DNA from: Actinomortierella ambigua
Lineage: Eukaryota; Mortierellomycota; Mortierellomycetes; Mortierellales; Mortierellaceae
DNA length: 64,000 nt
Direction of reading: 5' to 3'
Assembly (NCBI GenBank): GCA_016098155.1
Contig: JAAAJB010000077.1
Span: 21,387 to 85,386 of the forward strand
The position numbers were made by a program, and so were the translations under genes. The notes beneath the pieces were generated by a model, which saw only the letters and a list, made by a program, of their open reading frames with translations, made no database searches and was not told the DNA's origin. Below are positions 34,356 through 47,432 of this stretch, in pieces (within the stretch, counting starts at the first letter, position 1; every line of letters starts with the position of its first letter).

Positions 34356-37300
34356 CTAAATGCTGATCTCGACCATATGGCTATCGTTGTATCGACCAGT
34401 CTCCTTGTCGCTATGGTTGTTCGTGCCATCACTCTCATCACTCTCATCCCCCTCTTCCTCCTCGTCCCCGTCCTCCTCCTCGTCTTCCTCCTCCACTGGC
34501 TCATGATTAAAGTCAAAGAAGGAGCGCCAGGAGGACGATCCTTTTCTTCGAGTTGGCTGCTTTGCTTGTCCACCATTGGCCCCTAGGGTCCTCTTGCTTC
34601 TGGTCGTGAAACGCAAATCCTCATTCTCCATGGCCAGCTCATGCATCATCTCGGTGTACATTAGTGCCTCGACCTTGGCCTGCTGGACTTGCTCCTCGAG
34701 CTTGAGGCACTTGTTGTGCATCCGCATCCGAAACTCGATTAGCACCTGTTGGTGATCCGCGCGCTCTTGCTCCAGTTGTTTCAGTAGCGCCGGCACTTGC
34801 TTCTCGTAGGCGTTCAGACGATGCTCCAGCCGGTGAAAGTCGTGCGAGCGTCGCTTGTGTGTCGCGAGCGTCATCGGCCCAGGCTGTGAACTGAGCTGGA
34901 GGTCACCATCATCATGGTCGCCACGACGACGTCGACGACGGTGTCGTTGCTGTTGGCTCTCGAGGTCATCGTTGTCCCCCAAAACAACACCGTCACCACT
35001 ACTATCACCATCAACATCATAATAGTCGTCATCATCGTCATCATTTTCAGAGTGGCTTCTGTGGACCTGCCGGTCGTGTTGGCTAGGACCAATGTAGTCA
35101 TCTTCGTACTCGAGAACCATGAGTCTCTCGCGCAATCGGCGCGCCTCATCCTGCATGTCACTCAGTTCTTCCTCCAGTTCTTCGATCTATTCGGTATTGA
35201 AGATGGGTAGGTGAAGAATAGCGTCCCCTCCTCCCTTACATGTTAGTCACATCTTCCCATTTTTGTACATTGGTCTCATTGGGTAGTAGAACGAAACCCC
35301 TCCCCTTCCCCTCCTCAACTTACGCGATCCTGCTTAATGAGCCTCTCGTGTAGATACTCTTCCTGTATGATGAGCTGCTCGTTGTGGACTTTTGAGCGCC
35401 AGGCCATAAAGTTTTCGTCCATCGAAGTCATCTGCTCTTTGGACTTACTGGCTTCCTCTATTCTCGGTTTACCAGCAGTGTCATTAGAATAAACATGTCA
35501 GAGGGGAATCCAGGGTCATACTGTAGTACACCATCATCACCATCATCACTATCATCAGCACCACCAACCACCATCGCCATCACCATCACCACCACCATCG
35601 CACTATCTTCATCACTATCATCAACCCCCTCCCTACAACAATAAAGAGACATATCGTTACCTGTCAGGACTTGCTTTTCCAGCTCCGCTGTCTGCTTTGT
35701 CTGCAGGAGCTTCTCTTCCAGCGACCCAACCTGTTCCTGCGCCAACGATAAGGCCAGCTCACGATGACGCACCGTACGGTACAGTTGGTCAACATATGCC
35801 AGCATCGGCTCCGGCGCCGCCCCTCTTCCACCTCCTGTATACTGCTGCTGCAGATGCTGTATATGTTGCGCATGCTGCCCCAGCTGCTCTTCCGTGAGAA
35901 TGCCAAGGCCCGGCGAGGAGTCTGGTTCGGACGAGGTATGGGTCAAAGACGATGGACCGGCGATGGACGACAGTGTGGACGAGATACGAAGAGGGTGTGG
36001 TGTCGGTGATGCTGCTGCTGCTGTTGTTGCTATAGTTGATGACGACGAAGATGAGGATATTGATGCTGTACTGGCCACCGCTCCAATCATGTCCGCCGTG
36101 CTTTGTGGTTGTTGCTTCTTTTTGTGAAAGAAGGATGTTTCGCTCACTGTAAATGGTCCAAATCCTCCCCCTCCCCCTCCCCCAACGCCTCCTCCGGGAT
36201 GGCTTGTCTCTTGGCCGATCCATGCCGACAATGAGCTCCTTCGCTTCCCGACCGTGGCGCCAACAACGGCAGCAGCGACCTTGCTGAACGCCGACTGGGC
36301 CAAGGACGGCGTGGATGGTTGGAACGAGGGGGACGAGGACGAGGACGAGGATGGCAACATCGAAGAAGGGTTGGATGATGATAATGGTGGTGGTGGTGAT
36401 GAGAAGGACGACGAGGACGATGATAACAATGAGGACGAGGATATTAAGGATGTCGTTATTGTCATCGGTGGCGACCCCACCACTAGCTTGGACGAGAACG
36501 GCGAAGAGGGAAAAGTCAGCGAGTTGGACCGTCCCTTGGCAGCAGCTGCGGGCAAGTTGAAACCGATGGACGAGGAAGGTGATGGGGACGAGGCTGAAAA
36601 GAGTGTTGGAGATGAGGGCAAGGACACGGGCAAGGACGATTGGATGAAGAGCGGTCGAGGAGGTGCCAGCTCTGGATCGTCTGGATGGAAGAGTGCCGGA
36701 GGGTAGGAAATGATGGCGTTCAAGCCCTTGGACGACGAAGAAGACGACGAAGAGGAGGACATCGACATGGTCATCGGTGGACCACCACCACCACCACCTA
36801 CTGGAGTAGCTGACTTGCGTCCTCTGAAAAAATCAAAGATGGAACTTCCCGAGTGATGACTAGAATCCTCTCGCTCCCAACCGGTCTTGCCACTACCACT
36901 ACTACTACCAGTACCACCACCACCGGGTCCTCCTCCTGCTGTAGGAGGTATCTGCGGCAGCCTCTGTGCCGGAAAGTAAGGCGCTGCAGCCCCACCACCA
37001 CTGCCCCCTGAGCTGCCACCGATCTCTACGACGATTGCTTCGTCCCCTTCGACGGACGTTGGTGCGAGTGAAAATCGCTTGGAAAGGGTTGGAGGAAGGG
37101 AGGAGGATGAGGAGGTCGCTGCTGCCGCTGTTGTTGTAACTGCGTGAAGCGGTTGGTTCATCTGTTGAGGTACAGGTTTGATCGCGGTGATAGCCTGTTG
37201 TGGCCGTCGCCACATTGCTGCACCGGTGGCCTTGGACAGGGATCCGTTGCGGCTCTTGTGGATGGGCGGAGGCGGTTGCTGGTATTTGCCTGTTGCCACG

Positions 37301-38364
37301 GTTGGTGCTGTAGAGAAGGAGGAAGAGGCGGAGGAAGAAGAAGAAGTAGAGGAAGATGATGCTGAAGGGGTAGCAAAGTAGGATGTGCTGGCGGTTGTAG
37401 ACGGAGTAGAGGATGTGGATGGATGCTGATGTTGATGGTCCGCCGCAGCTGAGCCGATGAGTGAATTCGAGAAGCCCAAGGTTGATGCTACCGCTGCGAT
37501 GGCCTTGGTCCGTACGGTTGATGTCGAGGTCATAGTGGTCCCATGGGTGATGGTGGTGGTGGCTGTGGAGGGTACCGGGTGACTGAATCGTAAGGCCAGG
37601 TCCTCGTCACCCGTGAGTGAGACGGCGCTGTCGGCACCAGAGATAATGGCACGATGATGGCGCTGCCGCTCCTCGAGCCTCCTAGCCTCTTCATCCTGTT
37701 TGGTTGTATCGGCTTTTTCTTCCTTTTGACCATCCACCTTCGAGCTTATTTCGCCAACGGCCTCGATCAGATCGTGCGGCAATGGCGGGGAAGAAGAAGA
37801 GGAAGAGGAGGAAGGTGTTATAGAGCTGGTATTCTTGGATTGCTGCCCGATCTCCGGAACGGTGGTGGTGGTGGTGGCAGCGGTGGAGAGTGTTGGCGAG
37901 AGCAGGTCGACAGAGTGCGAGTCACAATCCGAAGGGGATGAAGGTTGCTTGGGGAGAGTGTACCAAAGCTGTTTGGTGCGAATATGTAGAGGTAGAACTT
38001 GTGGTGGTTCGTTATTTTGTGGTATCGGGGTAGAGTTCTCATCTGGAAGAGATGGTGTCGAAGGATGTTGTTGCTGCTGCTGCTGAAGTCGTTCTTGCTC
38101 AATGTCATAGCCGTAGTGGTTAGGCCCGTATCTTTGAAAGCGGCCTCCACCACCAAGAGCCGATCGCCGGTGACTATTGCTGCTAGCGGTTGGTGTAGAG
38201 TCGACATTGCTAGCACTGTTGTCTTGGCACGACGAGGGGGTGGTGGTCAGTTCTGAAAGGCCATCGCAGTTTTTGTCCTGGGATCCGCATTGGTCTGGAG
38301 AGGCGAATGGCCAGCCAAGCGTCTTCCGGTTGTCGCCTTCTGCAGGCATATTAACTGTTGTCAT
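34356..38364 (-). CDS. large low-complexity protein with C-terminal coiled coil
   Basis: Three exons (38364-35661, 35457-35324, 35186-34356) give 1222 aa. Residues 1-820 are mostly Ser/Pro/Gly/Thr low complexity with poly-Ser runs and small conserved islands (GPNHYGYDIEQERLQQQQQQ; ALFHPDDPELAPPRPLFIQS). From about 840 to 1150 the protein is strongly heptad-like: LYRTVRHRELALSLAQEQVG, SLEEKLLQTKQTAELEKQVL, NEQLIIQEEYLHERLIKQDR, IEELEEELSDMQDEARRLRE, then another coil after an acidic linker. The very end is a Glu/Asp run. The second exon (134 nt) lies wholly inside the coiled coil and joins it in frame, which supports the model. I do not recognise the family. It is likely a scaffold of cytoskeleton, septum or vesicle type; that is inference. 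Confidence 0.75.
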
Positions 38365-38564
38365 GGTGTTTGAGAGGATGGGTGTAGAGGAATGTAGAGT
38401 GGAAGTGTCGAAGGTTATCGGTGATCAAGACCTCTCTGTGGAAGGTGTATGGTGGGGAGGTTGAAAGGAGTGGAGAGGTTAATTTTCAGGACAGAAGAGA
38501 GTGAGTGTGGCTAGTTGGGTAATTAGGCGACGGGTGATGACCCCGCCAAAATAGAGGAGAAAAG

Positions 38565-38596
<32 letters not shown>

Positions 38597-39344
38597 AAAA
38601 GAAAGAGAAATACAGAGGAATGACTCTATGAGTCTTATGTCCTCTATCACATCAAGAAGAGAAGGACCTTGGATCCCTGTTTGCTTGACAAATCATGGCC
38701 AAAACGTTTGAGTGGCCAAAGCACAGTGGGGTCGAGCCATCGCGTGCAAATGTACCGAAACCTCATTCGATGGTGGTAGGAACAAGATAAACGGTTGTCA
38801 CAGGAATGGGAATATCCCTCTCTTTCACACATACGAATATGACAGGATGCCTATTTTGTGTCTGCTGGTGCTGAGGTGCAGGCAAGTAGCAAAGAGTGCG
38901 CTGTTCGAAAACGTCCGTCCCCCACGCACCAGAGTAGAATCTACATGTAGCATATTTACAGGTGCTAGCCACCTCTCTCTCTCCAACCATCCAGACCAGT
39001 ACCGGACCTGTAACATACACAACAACAAAGGGTCCTCCCGGTTGGAACGAGATGCTCCCCCCCTTTTTTTTAATATGCGATTCCTCAACCGACCCAGCCA
39101 GATCACTCACCTAGGCTCCAGAATCTAGGCTCACCAGGGCGGTCTGGGATTCCATTTCAAGAAGCTGTAAAGGAGTCGACTCTCCGTTTTGTCTTCTACA
39201 AGGTCAAGGGCCCAAAGATTTGGGTGAATTATTGTGGTATTGTGCTAATGCAAAGGGGATGCCAGTACTATGATACAAAGAAACAAAAAGAAAAAAAGAA
39301 AAGAGTACAAGGGGAAAAGGGGGGGGGTGGCAATGGGTGCAAAG
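38365..39344. other. spacer between two minus-strand genes
   Basis: This is the upstream flank of the coiled-coil gene and downstream flank of the Zn2Cys6-like gene. It carries a GA microsatellite and no gene I can support. Confidence 0.55.
38563..38591. repeat. (GA)n microsatellite
   Basis: About 14 GA units lie about 200 bp upstream of the coiled-coil protein start. Confidence 0.95.
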
Positions 39345-42300
39345 CTACAATTCTTCGTCTTCGTCTTCGTTGTCATATAGTTTCCATTCCTCCTCAGAGT
39401 CGCTGTCGTCGTCGTCCACGATCTGTGACATGGGCAATGTTGCCGCCTCGTATTCATCCTCATCGCTAGGCTCTGCAGCGCCAAACATGGCACCAAACCG
39501 TGTAGAGCCCATGGAGGTGACCATCCTATCTGCGGTCCCATCCACGCTATCAAAATAATCGTCCTCCTCGCCTTCGCTACCGCCGATGGTATCAGGACTG
39601 GCGTTGCGACTACCAAGACCACGCAATGTCGATCGATCAGAAGCTCTACCACTAGACAGCAGGCTCCTGGCACGGCGCGGCTCCTGGGAACGATCGTTCT
39701 CCTGCTCGTCCGCGAATCCTGCAAGAGAATGAAACAGTGCATCTTCATCGGCCAACAGCTCGTCCTCCGCGGCCTCAAACTGCTCGACCACTTTGTGGAA
39801 CTCATCAAGATCGGGCTCCGAGCCAGAGTCTTCAACCCCCTCCATCGCCTTATCGTTGTCCTCTTCCTCTTCCTCTTCCTCCTCGCTGTCAAGCAAATAA
39901 TCCTCTTCCTCACTCTCAGAGTCCTCCTCCTCCTCCTCATCGTCGTCGTCGTCATCCTTCTCCTCCTCTTTGTCTTTGTCCAAGCGGCTGCTTTGACTGG
40001 TTGCCGCTCCCTCTGCGCCTGGTCTGCCTCCTGAATATATACCCAGCTCTTCATCCAGAATGTCGGCCAGCTGGTGGTCCTGCGCTTGGTGGCCCTCCGG
40101 CCCCTTGCGAAACATAGCCAGCAATTTCCGAGCCTTGCCCATCACGGCCGAGACTTCATTTCCTCCTGGCACCGGTTGTCGGAGGCGAGCCAATTCACCC
40201 GGCGGCAAGGGTTCGTTCTCCTTCTCCTTCTTCTTCTGCGAGGCGATCTGCATCCGCTCATCCCTACTACGGTACCGCTCGTCATCATCATCATCACTGC
40301 TGTCATCCTCGTCGCCGTTGTTATTGTTGTTCTTGCTTCCGGTACCAAAGATGCGCCGAGACGCGCCCGTTGTGGAAAGCAGTGTGCCATCCACAGTCGC
40401 CAGAGGTAGTTTCGATGAGCTCGCCCGTGACGCGCGGCTGCTGCTCGGCCCTGTATAGCTAGCCGAACCACCCCCTGTATCGCTGACCCCGGCCCCGATG
40501 GACGATGCTCGCGAGGTGGCGGCTGCAGTTTGCGCGGCCTCCTTTTCACGCAGCTTTTGGAGATAGTCTAGTCGCAGCTTTTGGACCTCTCGGTCTTCGA
40601 GCTGGCCCTGTCGGCCCAGCTTGATCGCAAACTCGGCCACGACCTCCTGAAGAATCATGCCGAGTGCAATCTGTGATGTCAGGTCGAGCGATTCAAAAAT
40701 GTCGGGGCTTGGCAGGATGTAGGTGAAATAGTAGGTGGTGTAGTGATGCAGCGCACGCAATAAAGAGTCCTCCGGGGGCGCTGAATAAAATTTCAGTGCC
40801 AAGAAGCAAAATGGAAAAAAAAAAAGACAAACATACAAACAAACAAATGTGAGTGCGCTGCTCTGTCGTCGAAAGAGTTCAAGCTTCATCATGCGGTCCG
40901 GCAACGTCCCCACAAAATAAAAACTTACGACACAGCGAAGGGCCAATTTCCGAATCATCAATAGTGTCCCAGGGTTTCCAGGTCTTGGCATATTGAACTT
41001 TATCCCGGACAGCATCCTTTCCATCAATGGACTTGCCAAACTTGTTCATGAGACTCCATGCCTTGGAAGGTTTAGCCTTTGCCTGTAGTGGTGGGTCACT
41101 TGTCCTTGCCTGCTTCTGCAAATCCTGCGTGGCGCGCTTGCCGTCCGCGACATCGCCATCATCGCTGGTAGAGTCCGCCTCCGCTCTGCCTGCAGAGCGC
41201 CTGCTCCTTTTTTGCTTCTCTGGATTGATCACGCCCATCTCCTGTTGAAGCATCGTGGACTGCTGGAGTTGCTTGGCCAAAGCTTGCGTCTCCCTTGGGG
41301 TCGACCTGGTATTGTAGGCCCTCTTCGTCTTCAGGGCATCTTCCTTCCATGTTGTGCTCAGCTCCGTCACGTCCAACGCACGCTTGGTAATAAAGACGCC
41401 GTCGACCACCAATTTCTTTTGACCTCCGTCATGTGGTGTGGCTACCGCAGGCTGATCTGTCTTGGCGTCATTGCCTCCCTCCGTGGCCTCATCCGCGGTG
41501 CCATGCCGACGACGCTCAATGCTCCCTTGCAAGGCATGAAGATGTGTCCCTAGAACACCCTTGCGGGCGGTACTTTTCCCGTGCTTGGACTCTCGTCTAG
41601 TCAAATCCAGGTCTCTAGTGCCCGCAGTATCTAGCTGAATCTTGCTCAGGGTAGATCGATTATCCTCATTCTCCACCTCCTTCTGCGGATTTCTGTCCTG
41701 GCGTGAGTCTTCGTCTGGACGAAGGCGACTGTCGTCTCCAGCCTTACCACCCCTCTCTGAGGGTCCACCGCCATCGTTGTTGCCCTTGCGAGGCTCCTCA
41801 CGTCCCGTGAAAGCAATGGGCATGCCTCTACGATCGCGCCGAACAAATGCCAGGGCCTGCTCGTCATCCTGAATGCGGAGTGGGAGGTTCTCGGCGGCCG
41901 TGTTGCGTGGAAGGAACATGGCTGTAAACTTGCGGCGCAATACTTCTCGCTCAACGGCTTCGGGATCCTCGCTAGCCCTCCGCTGCTGCTGCCGGACCAA
42001 AGCCGGCCGAGCAATGTTCCTCGCCACATACTCGCACCGATCCGGGTGGATCGAGTGGTAGCATTGTGCGCAGACGGGGCGCTCACCCGAACAGTTGAAG
42101 CCTTGCAGCTGGCAAGGGAAACACGTGTTGTAGTACTCGACATGCTTGTAGACAGGATCTAGGTACTCAATCTTGACCTTGCTCGTCACCTCCAGCTCAT
42201 CGGCTGCCTCTGGCCGCAAAGGCGCATTTGCCGGCGCACTGGTGGTAGCAGCAACAGCAGCACTGGATCCAGTCGCAGTATCCACCTCCATCCTCTCGTC

Positions 42301-43452
42301 GCCGTCAGAGCCATCCTCCACCAGCTTCCTGTCCTTGCCCTTGCCCTTGTCCTTGCTCTTGTCCTTGCCCGTGTCATTCGCCGTCCGTCCCTTCGCCGCC
42401 TCTAGATCCAACCGTGTTGCAATCTTGGGCGGGCGCAGTTGGTACGAGATAGTCGAGCGAGCTGCGCGCGCGGCCTTCCACAGCTCCTGAGCGACACGTT
42501 TATCGGTGATCAGCCGACTATTGACTCCGCTGACGATCGTACGGAGCTTATCGACTTTACGCTGGACGGTGGGCATACGCAGCTCGCTCGGCCGGTACCG
42601 GAGGTGGTCGGTGTACTCGGCAGCCGTGAGCTGCTCGACAATGGGTGGCGGTGGCAGGAGCGCGGCTCGCCGTTCAGCTTCTTTCGTCAGTGGGTGGTAG
42701 ACGGGCCAGTGGTGGTTGCGCGGCGCCAGAGGGTAGATCGGGTACACGTTCCGGCTGCGCGCGGGGAATGGACGTATGTGGGAACGGTTTGTTGCTGTGG
42801 ATCCCGACGATGTTGCCGCTGTTTCCGTCTGTGGTGGTGATGGTGGAGGTGGAGGTAGTAGTGGTAGTGCACCTGCTTCAAGAACCTGCTCGATGACCTC
42901 CTCATCCTCGTCCTCATCCTCGTCGTCTTCGTCTTCCTCCTCGTCTTCTTCATCTTCTTCGTGGTATTCCTCGTCGCCATAATCCTGCTGTCCACCTGGT
43001 GGAGGCTGACGCTTCTTTCCCTTGTCATTCATTCTGATTTTTCTTCCAGAGGTCATAGTGAGGAGACGCTGGCGGTACGCTTCGATTCGATCTTGTAGTG
43101 CCGTGTCGTCCAAATCGTCAATCTTCTCAAAGCCATCATCTTCGCTGGCTTCTCCACCCGGGCCGGGGATGTCTTGCGGGACATCAGTCTCGTTCTCCAC
43201 CACCTGTCTCTCCTCCCTCTCTCGTGGGGTTGGCGCTAGTTCGGGCGCGGGTTCTGTTGGCGGTGGTGCTCTTAGTGCAGACGACGACGAGGACGGACGG
43301 TCTACGCCATAGGAATGCCCATCCAAAACAGACCCCTCAGAGTCATTCGCAGTCTCAAGCCGCTGACGTTTCCTTGCATGGAACGAATGCTCGGCCTGGG
43401 TAATTCCATCATCGTCAGACCCTTGGGAGGGCCTTGGTGGCGGAGAGGTCAT
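39345..43452 (-). CDS. acidic nuclear-type protein with internal Zn2Cys6-like motif
   Basis: Two exons (43452-40929 and 40780-39345) give 1319 aa. Near the middle lies C444-x2-C447-x6-C454-x6-C461-x2-C464-x8-C473, followed by Glu-Tyr. This fits the fungal Zn(II)2Cys6 binuclear cluster, although the motif is normally near the N-terminus and here sits behind an acidic run and a Pro-rich region. After the splice, a hydrophobic helical block follows (SLLRALHHYTTYYFTYILPS, then TSQIALGMILQEVVAEFAIK). It resembles a protein-protein interaction domain seen in some fungal transcription or Pol I factors, but I cannot name it. Several Asp/Glu runs lie near the C-terminus. A chromatin or transcription role is inferred from the motif, the basic KRQR near residue 30 and the acidic tracts. 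Confidence 0.72.
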
Positions 43453-43775
43453 GGAGCAAAGTGTGAAAGAAACAAACGCATGGCTATTCGCCTATTGTTT
43501 GTCTGCCTTCAAATAGAAGTCACACAGGGCATTTTTTTTTTTTTTGGGCCATTTATTTCTCATGTTGGGGTTCTCTGCCGCCACAAGAGTGGACAGAGGA
43601 AAGGGTTCGTTGCGTGCAAGAGTAGAATAAAGGAAAGAAGTACTAAAATGTGTGTGTGCGTGTTTTTCGTTTCATACAGCAATGCCTTGAAGGCATGGCT
43701 ATGACGATAGGAGCATCCACCCCCGTCTCGAGGGAGAGGAGGGTGGTGTGGTGGTGGTAATGCAGAGAAGATTTT
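43453..43775. other. short spacer
   Basis: It holds a T-run at about 43530 and no gene. Confidence 0.6.
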
Positions 43776-46700
43776 TTACATCCTTCCAAACAAGTAGTCG
43801 ATCACAGCCTCAATCTCACCGCCAAAGTCGCGGAGCGCCGTTCGCAGATCCTCTGAATCTGGAAAACCCATAGAGAGAAGCGTTTGCAGCTCATGCTCAA
43901 ACTCGTATGGGTCCTGGAACGGGTTGGTGACCACCGTTCTCTCCACTGGCGTAGAAGCAGGCGTGGATGCACGTGGCGGCGTGGATGCACGCGAAGGCGT
44001 GGGCGGCACAATAGCGGTAGGGGCAGCAGGGCGCGCAGGCGTCGTTGGGACTGGAGTATAGACCTTGGCTTGAGGGAACTCGCCAGGTGTGCGCGTCGCT
44101 GCACCAGCGGCATCCGAAGCCTCAGGAGTCGTAGGCGCCGAGGCAGCCGAAGGCCAGATGTTCGCCAGGCTTCCGCCGCCCATCACCACCGGAGCATGAG
44201 TGTCCGGGACGGAGTTGTTGCCATTGCTGTTGTCGTCGGTCTTGAACGGCGATGTGGATGTCGAGCCGCCAAACAGGAACGAGCCGATATGGCTATGAGG
44301 ACGACTCTTCTTCACCAGCTGCTCAACCCGTGCTTGGTGATGTCGCTTGCGCTCCTCCTCGGCCTCATGGCGCGCTCTCACAGCCGCCTGGCGGGTTTCG
44401 ATCATCGTCTGGCGGCGTCTCAATGACGCATCACGAACATCGTCCGCGGTGGAAGCTCGGACAGTGGTCTCAGACTCTTCATCCGAATGTGCGCCAGAGT
44501 GGCGACGGCCATGGTGGTGATGGTGGTGATGATGTCCACGCGGGCCAGAGGTTGCATGGTGCATACCGCCTCGTCCGCGGAACAATCCAGTCCATTGGCC
44601 TCGGTCGCCATGTCCTCCACGACCGCCGCCGAATGGGAATGTTGCAGGAGGGTCGTTCGAGGCAAGTGGGGTGTACAGAGGCGAAGGATCATCACCACCT
44701 TGCTCCGTGGCAGTGGCAGCGGCGGTGGCGGTGGCGGTTGCGGTTGCGGTTGCCTCTGTCTCCTTCAGCTCGGCCTTGCTACTCTTGTCGCTGGAATCAC
44801 GCCACACCCAGCCGTACTTTGCTCGCGTAGAAGGGGGCAGGTGCTGGTCCTTCAAGTCATCCTCTGGCAGACGCATCCAGGTCCAGCCAGCGCCGTGATG
44901 CAACTCCACCATGGCCGGTGAGCTAGGGAACGAACCAGGCATGCCCGATGAGGGCGACGATGACCCCTCACCGTTGTTGGCCTCCGTATCTTGGGCTTTG
45001 GGGCGGCCACGCCATTTGGGCGGCTTACCACTCTTTGGCGACGGTGTGATAAAAGGGAAACCAGACACAAATGGAGATGGCTTACTGGGGTGTGGAGATG
45101 ACGTTGCTCTTGTCGTTGAAGAGCATGAGCCAAAGAAGCTGGGCATAGGAGGCATTGGAGGCATCGGGGGTACTGGAGGAGTTGGAGGAGTCGGTGATAC
45201 AGGGGCTGCGGCCGGAGCTGGAGCTGGGGGCGGAGGTGGAGGGGGATGGGAGGCGAGGCGTTCGCCCCGATGGCCCATGAATCGGTGGTGAGGGAAGAAT
45301 GGAAAGTCCTGGTTGTCAGAAAAGGGGCAGCCTGCCGGCCGGCCAAAGAAGGGGTGGTTGCGTGCACCCTCACGGATCGACTCGCGAGCGGTCTCCTGGG
45401 CCTCCCGGGCCGCTTCCTGCGCTCCTCGGGCAGCCTCCTGCGCTCCTCGAGCAGCCTCAGCGGCAGCCTGCTGGGCAGCTTGAGCAGCATCCTGCGCCTG
45501 ATGCTGAAGATAGGTCGCAAAGGACTCGACATTGACCTTGACCTGGTTGACAATCTTGTCAAGGATGGTGCCAGCCAAAGCCACAAGTTGTGGGTTGTTC
45601 TGGATGACATGCTGGAACTCACGAACCAACAGCTGGAACTGCTCAAAGAGCGCCCGATCCTCGTCGCCATAGTCGCGCTCGCTAGTCGATGTGGAGGCGG
45701 TGGATGTTGAAGGCAGCAAAGGTTCCGAAGGGTCGGCATCCAGATTCGAGCTTGTCTCCGTAGAGGTCTCGTCGGCATCCACGGCGCGGCCCTTGCCCTT
45801 TGCATCCTTGCTGGACTCTGTTGTCACTTCGTCAGCACTGGTATCAAGATGAAGCGCCTCAAGTTCGGGCACAGGGGTCTTGTCCACGGTGGCATCGCTA
45901 AGGCTATCCTCGTGCTGCTCCAGGGCTGTGTGCTGGCTCATGGCAGAGGACGAACTCTCTCGTGAAAAGGGCTCAACCACGATGGGGACGGCAGATTCCG
46001 AGAGCAGATCCTGTACTACTTCCTGCTCGTGTGTATGCTCACACTCCTGTTCATGCTCGTGCACATGTTCGTAAACGTGATCGTGATCGTGCTCCAACTG
46101 ATTCTCGGCTTGGTTGATCTCGGCCATCTCCGTCCCAATGACGTTCGTGGGGTAGATGAGTGATTGATCCTCACCCAAGAGATGAATCTGGGATATCTGA
46201 ATCGAGCCAGATTGCTGCTCGAGCTCTGTGCGAGGGGAAGTAACCGTTGTTGACGCAATATCGTCCTCTGTTCGCAAAGGAGGCTCAATACCATCCTCCA
46301 ACTCAATCAGAGACACGTCGTCGCTCTGTTCCGAGCCATACCTCCTGTGGTAGGACTGGCGATAAAATTGAGCTAGAGGTGTATCCTGTCCATAGTTCAA
46401 CGAAGTCTGGGCGGATGATGAGGGGAGGCTCTCGCGATCGTGCTCTTGGTTGAGCTGTGCTAGCCCCCATGCAGTGAGGGGCGGCTGCAGAGGTTGCTGG
46501 GCGGGGCTTGCAATGGATGACCCAGCAATCGAAGCAGCCAGACTCTGGCCCACGCTTGAGCTGATGGACAGCTGTGCGGGGTCGGCAGTAGCTCTATCAG
46601 GGTGCTGTGGATCAAAGACGGATATTTCAAACTTGACGGGCGCGCTCTGGTGAAAGATGGCATGCATGGCAAGCACATCTTGAAGCTCGGTCTCTGTGCT

Positions 46701-47432
46701 GAGTGTGATGATATCACCCTCGTCATCCTTGTACTGAATCGACAGCTCAAGTTCAGGCGACAGGGCGTAGCACGAGCGGATCTATTGGAGAGTGGGTGAT
46801 GTAAAATCATGGGGTGTTACTTGGTTTGCGACAAGAGGCCGGTGGTAGATGGATGGGTAGGCGGATAGATGGGATAGATGGGATGGAGTAGTGAATGGGA
46901 TGTCGGATAGGAGATGGGCAAAACAGAGAAGTGTCTGCTTCCTAGGACAGGTGCTAGGACGGACGCGACAATGGTGTTCAAGGGTCGACATTGGTGGAAG
47001 TCGCCAAATATGGAACACAGACGTAACAATAGACGGGGTAACAATAGGGTCTCAGCAAGCAGTCACGGGCTTGGCAGTCGAACTCGCCCTCCCCCCCCCC
47101 CCCCGAAAAAGCTTTCAACCTTTGGGCCCTTTTGGGCCCCCCCCCCCCAGGCAAAGAGGGGAGAGGGAAGAGGAGGAAGAGGAGGAAGAAGGGGGGGGGG
47201 GAGAGGCAAAGGGTAAGATGGAACACAAGGACGAGGGCCAGGAAGGCGAGAAAGAGACAGAGAGAGATAGTGATAGATGGAGAGAAAGAGAGAGGAGAGA
47301 GAGGAAGGGTAGCCAACAAGCACATACCTTGTACTCAAACTCCGTCCATGAAGCTGGGCGAGTCAGCAGGAAACGACGCATGGCGCCATTGTAGCTGACC
47401 TTGCAAGGGCTGGTGTTGCTGCTGTCAGCCAT
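43776..47432 (-). CDS. PB1-UBA domain protein (p62/NBR1-like architecture)
   Basis: Two exons (47432-47328 and 46781-43776) give 1036 aa. The N-terminal PB1 domain (residues about 8-90) has the basic patch CKVSYNGAMRRFLL and the acidic OPCA loop YKDDEGDIITLSTETELQDV. The C-terminal 45 residues are a UBA domain (LQTLLSMGFPDSEDLRTALR, ending EAVIDYLFGRM), which binds ubiquitin. Between them lie an acidic region with EH repeats (EHDHDHVYEHVHEHEQE) and an Ala-rich amphipathic repeat (AARGAQEAARGAQEAAREAQ). A WMRL segment in GWTWMRLPEDDL could bind Atg8, and a poly-His run and a charged helix follow. PB1 plus UBA is the plan of selective-autophagy receptors, but I see no ZZ finger or FW domain. 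The conserved PB1 core spans the intron. Confidence 0.85.
46782..47327 (-). other. long intron of the PB1-UBA gene with C-runs
   Basis: This 546-nt intron interrupts the PB1 domain. It contains two C-runs (about 47091-47104 and 47138-47149), a gggccc palindromic stretch between them, and a purine-rich block (47150-47310). Confidence 0.75.

Noticed and set aside
39245..40054. 269-codon Arg/Lys-rich minus-strand frame
   Set aside because: It is an out-of-frame shadow of the Asp/Glu-rich C-terminus of the Zn2Cys6-like gene.
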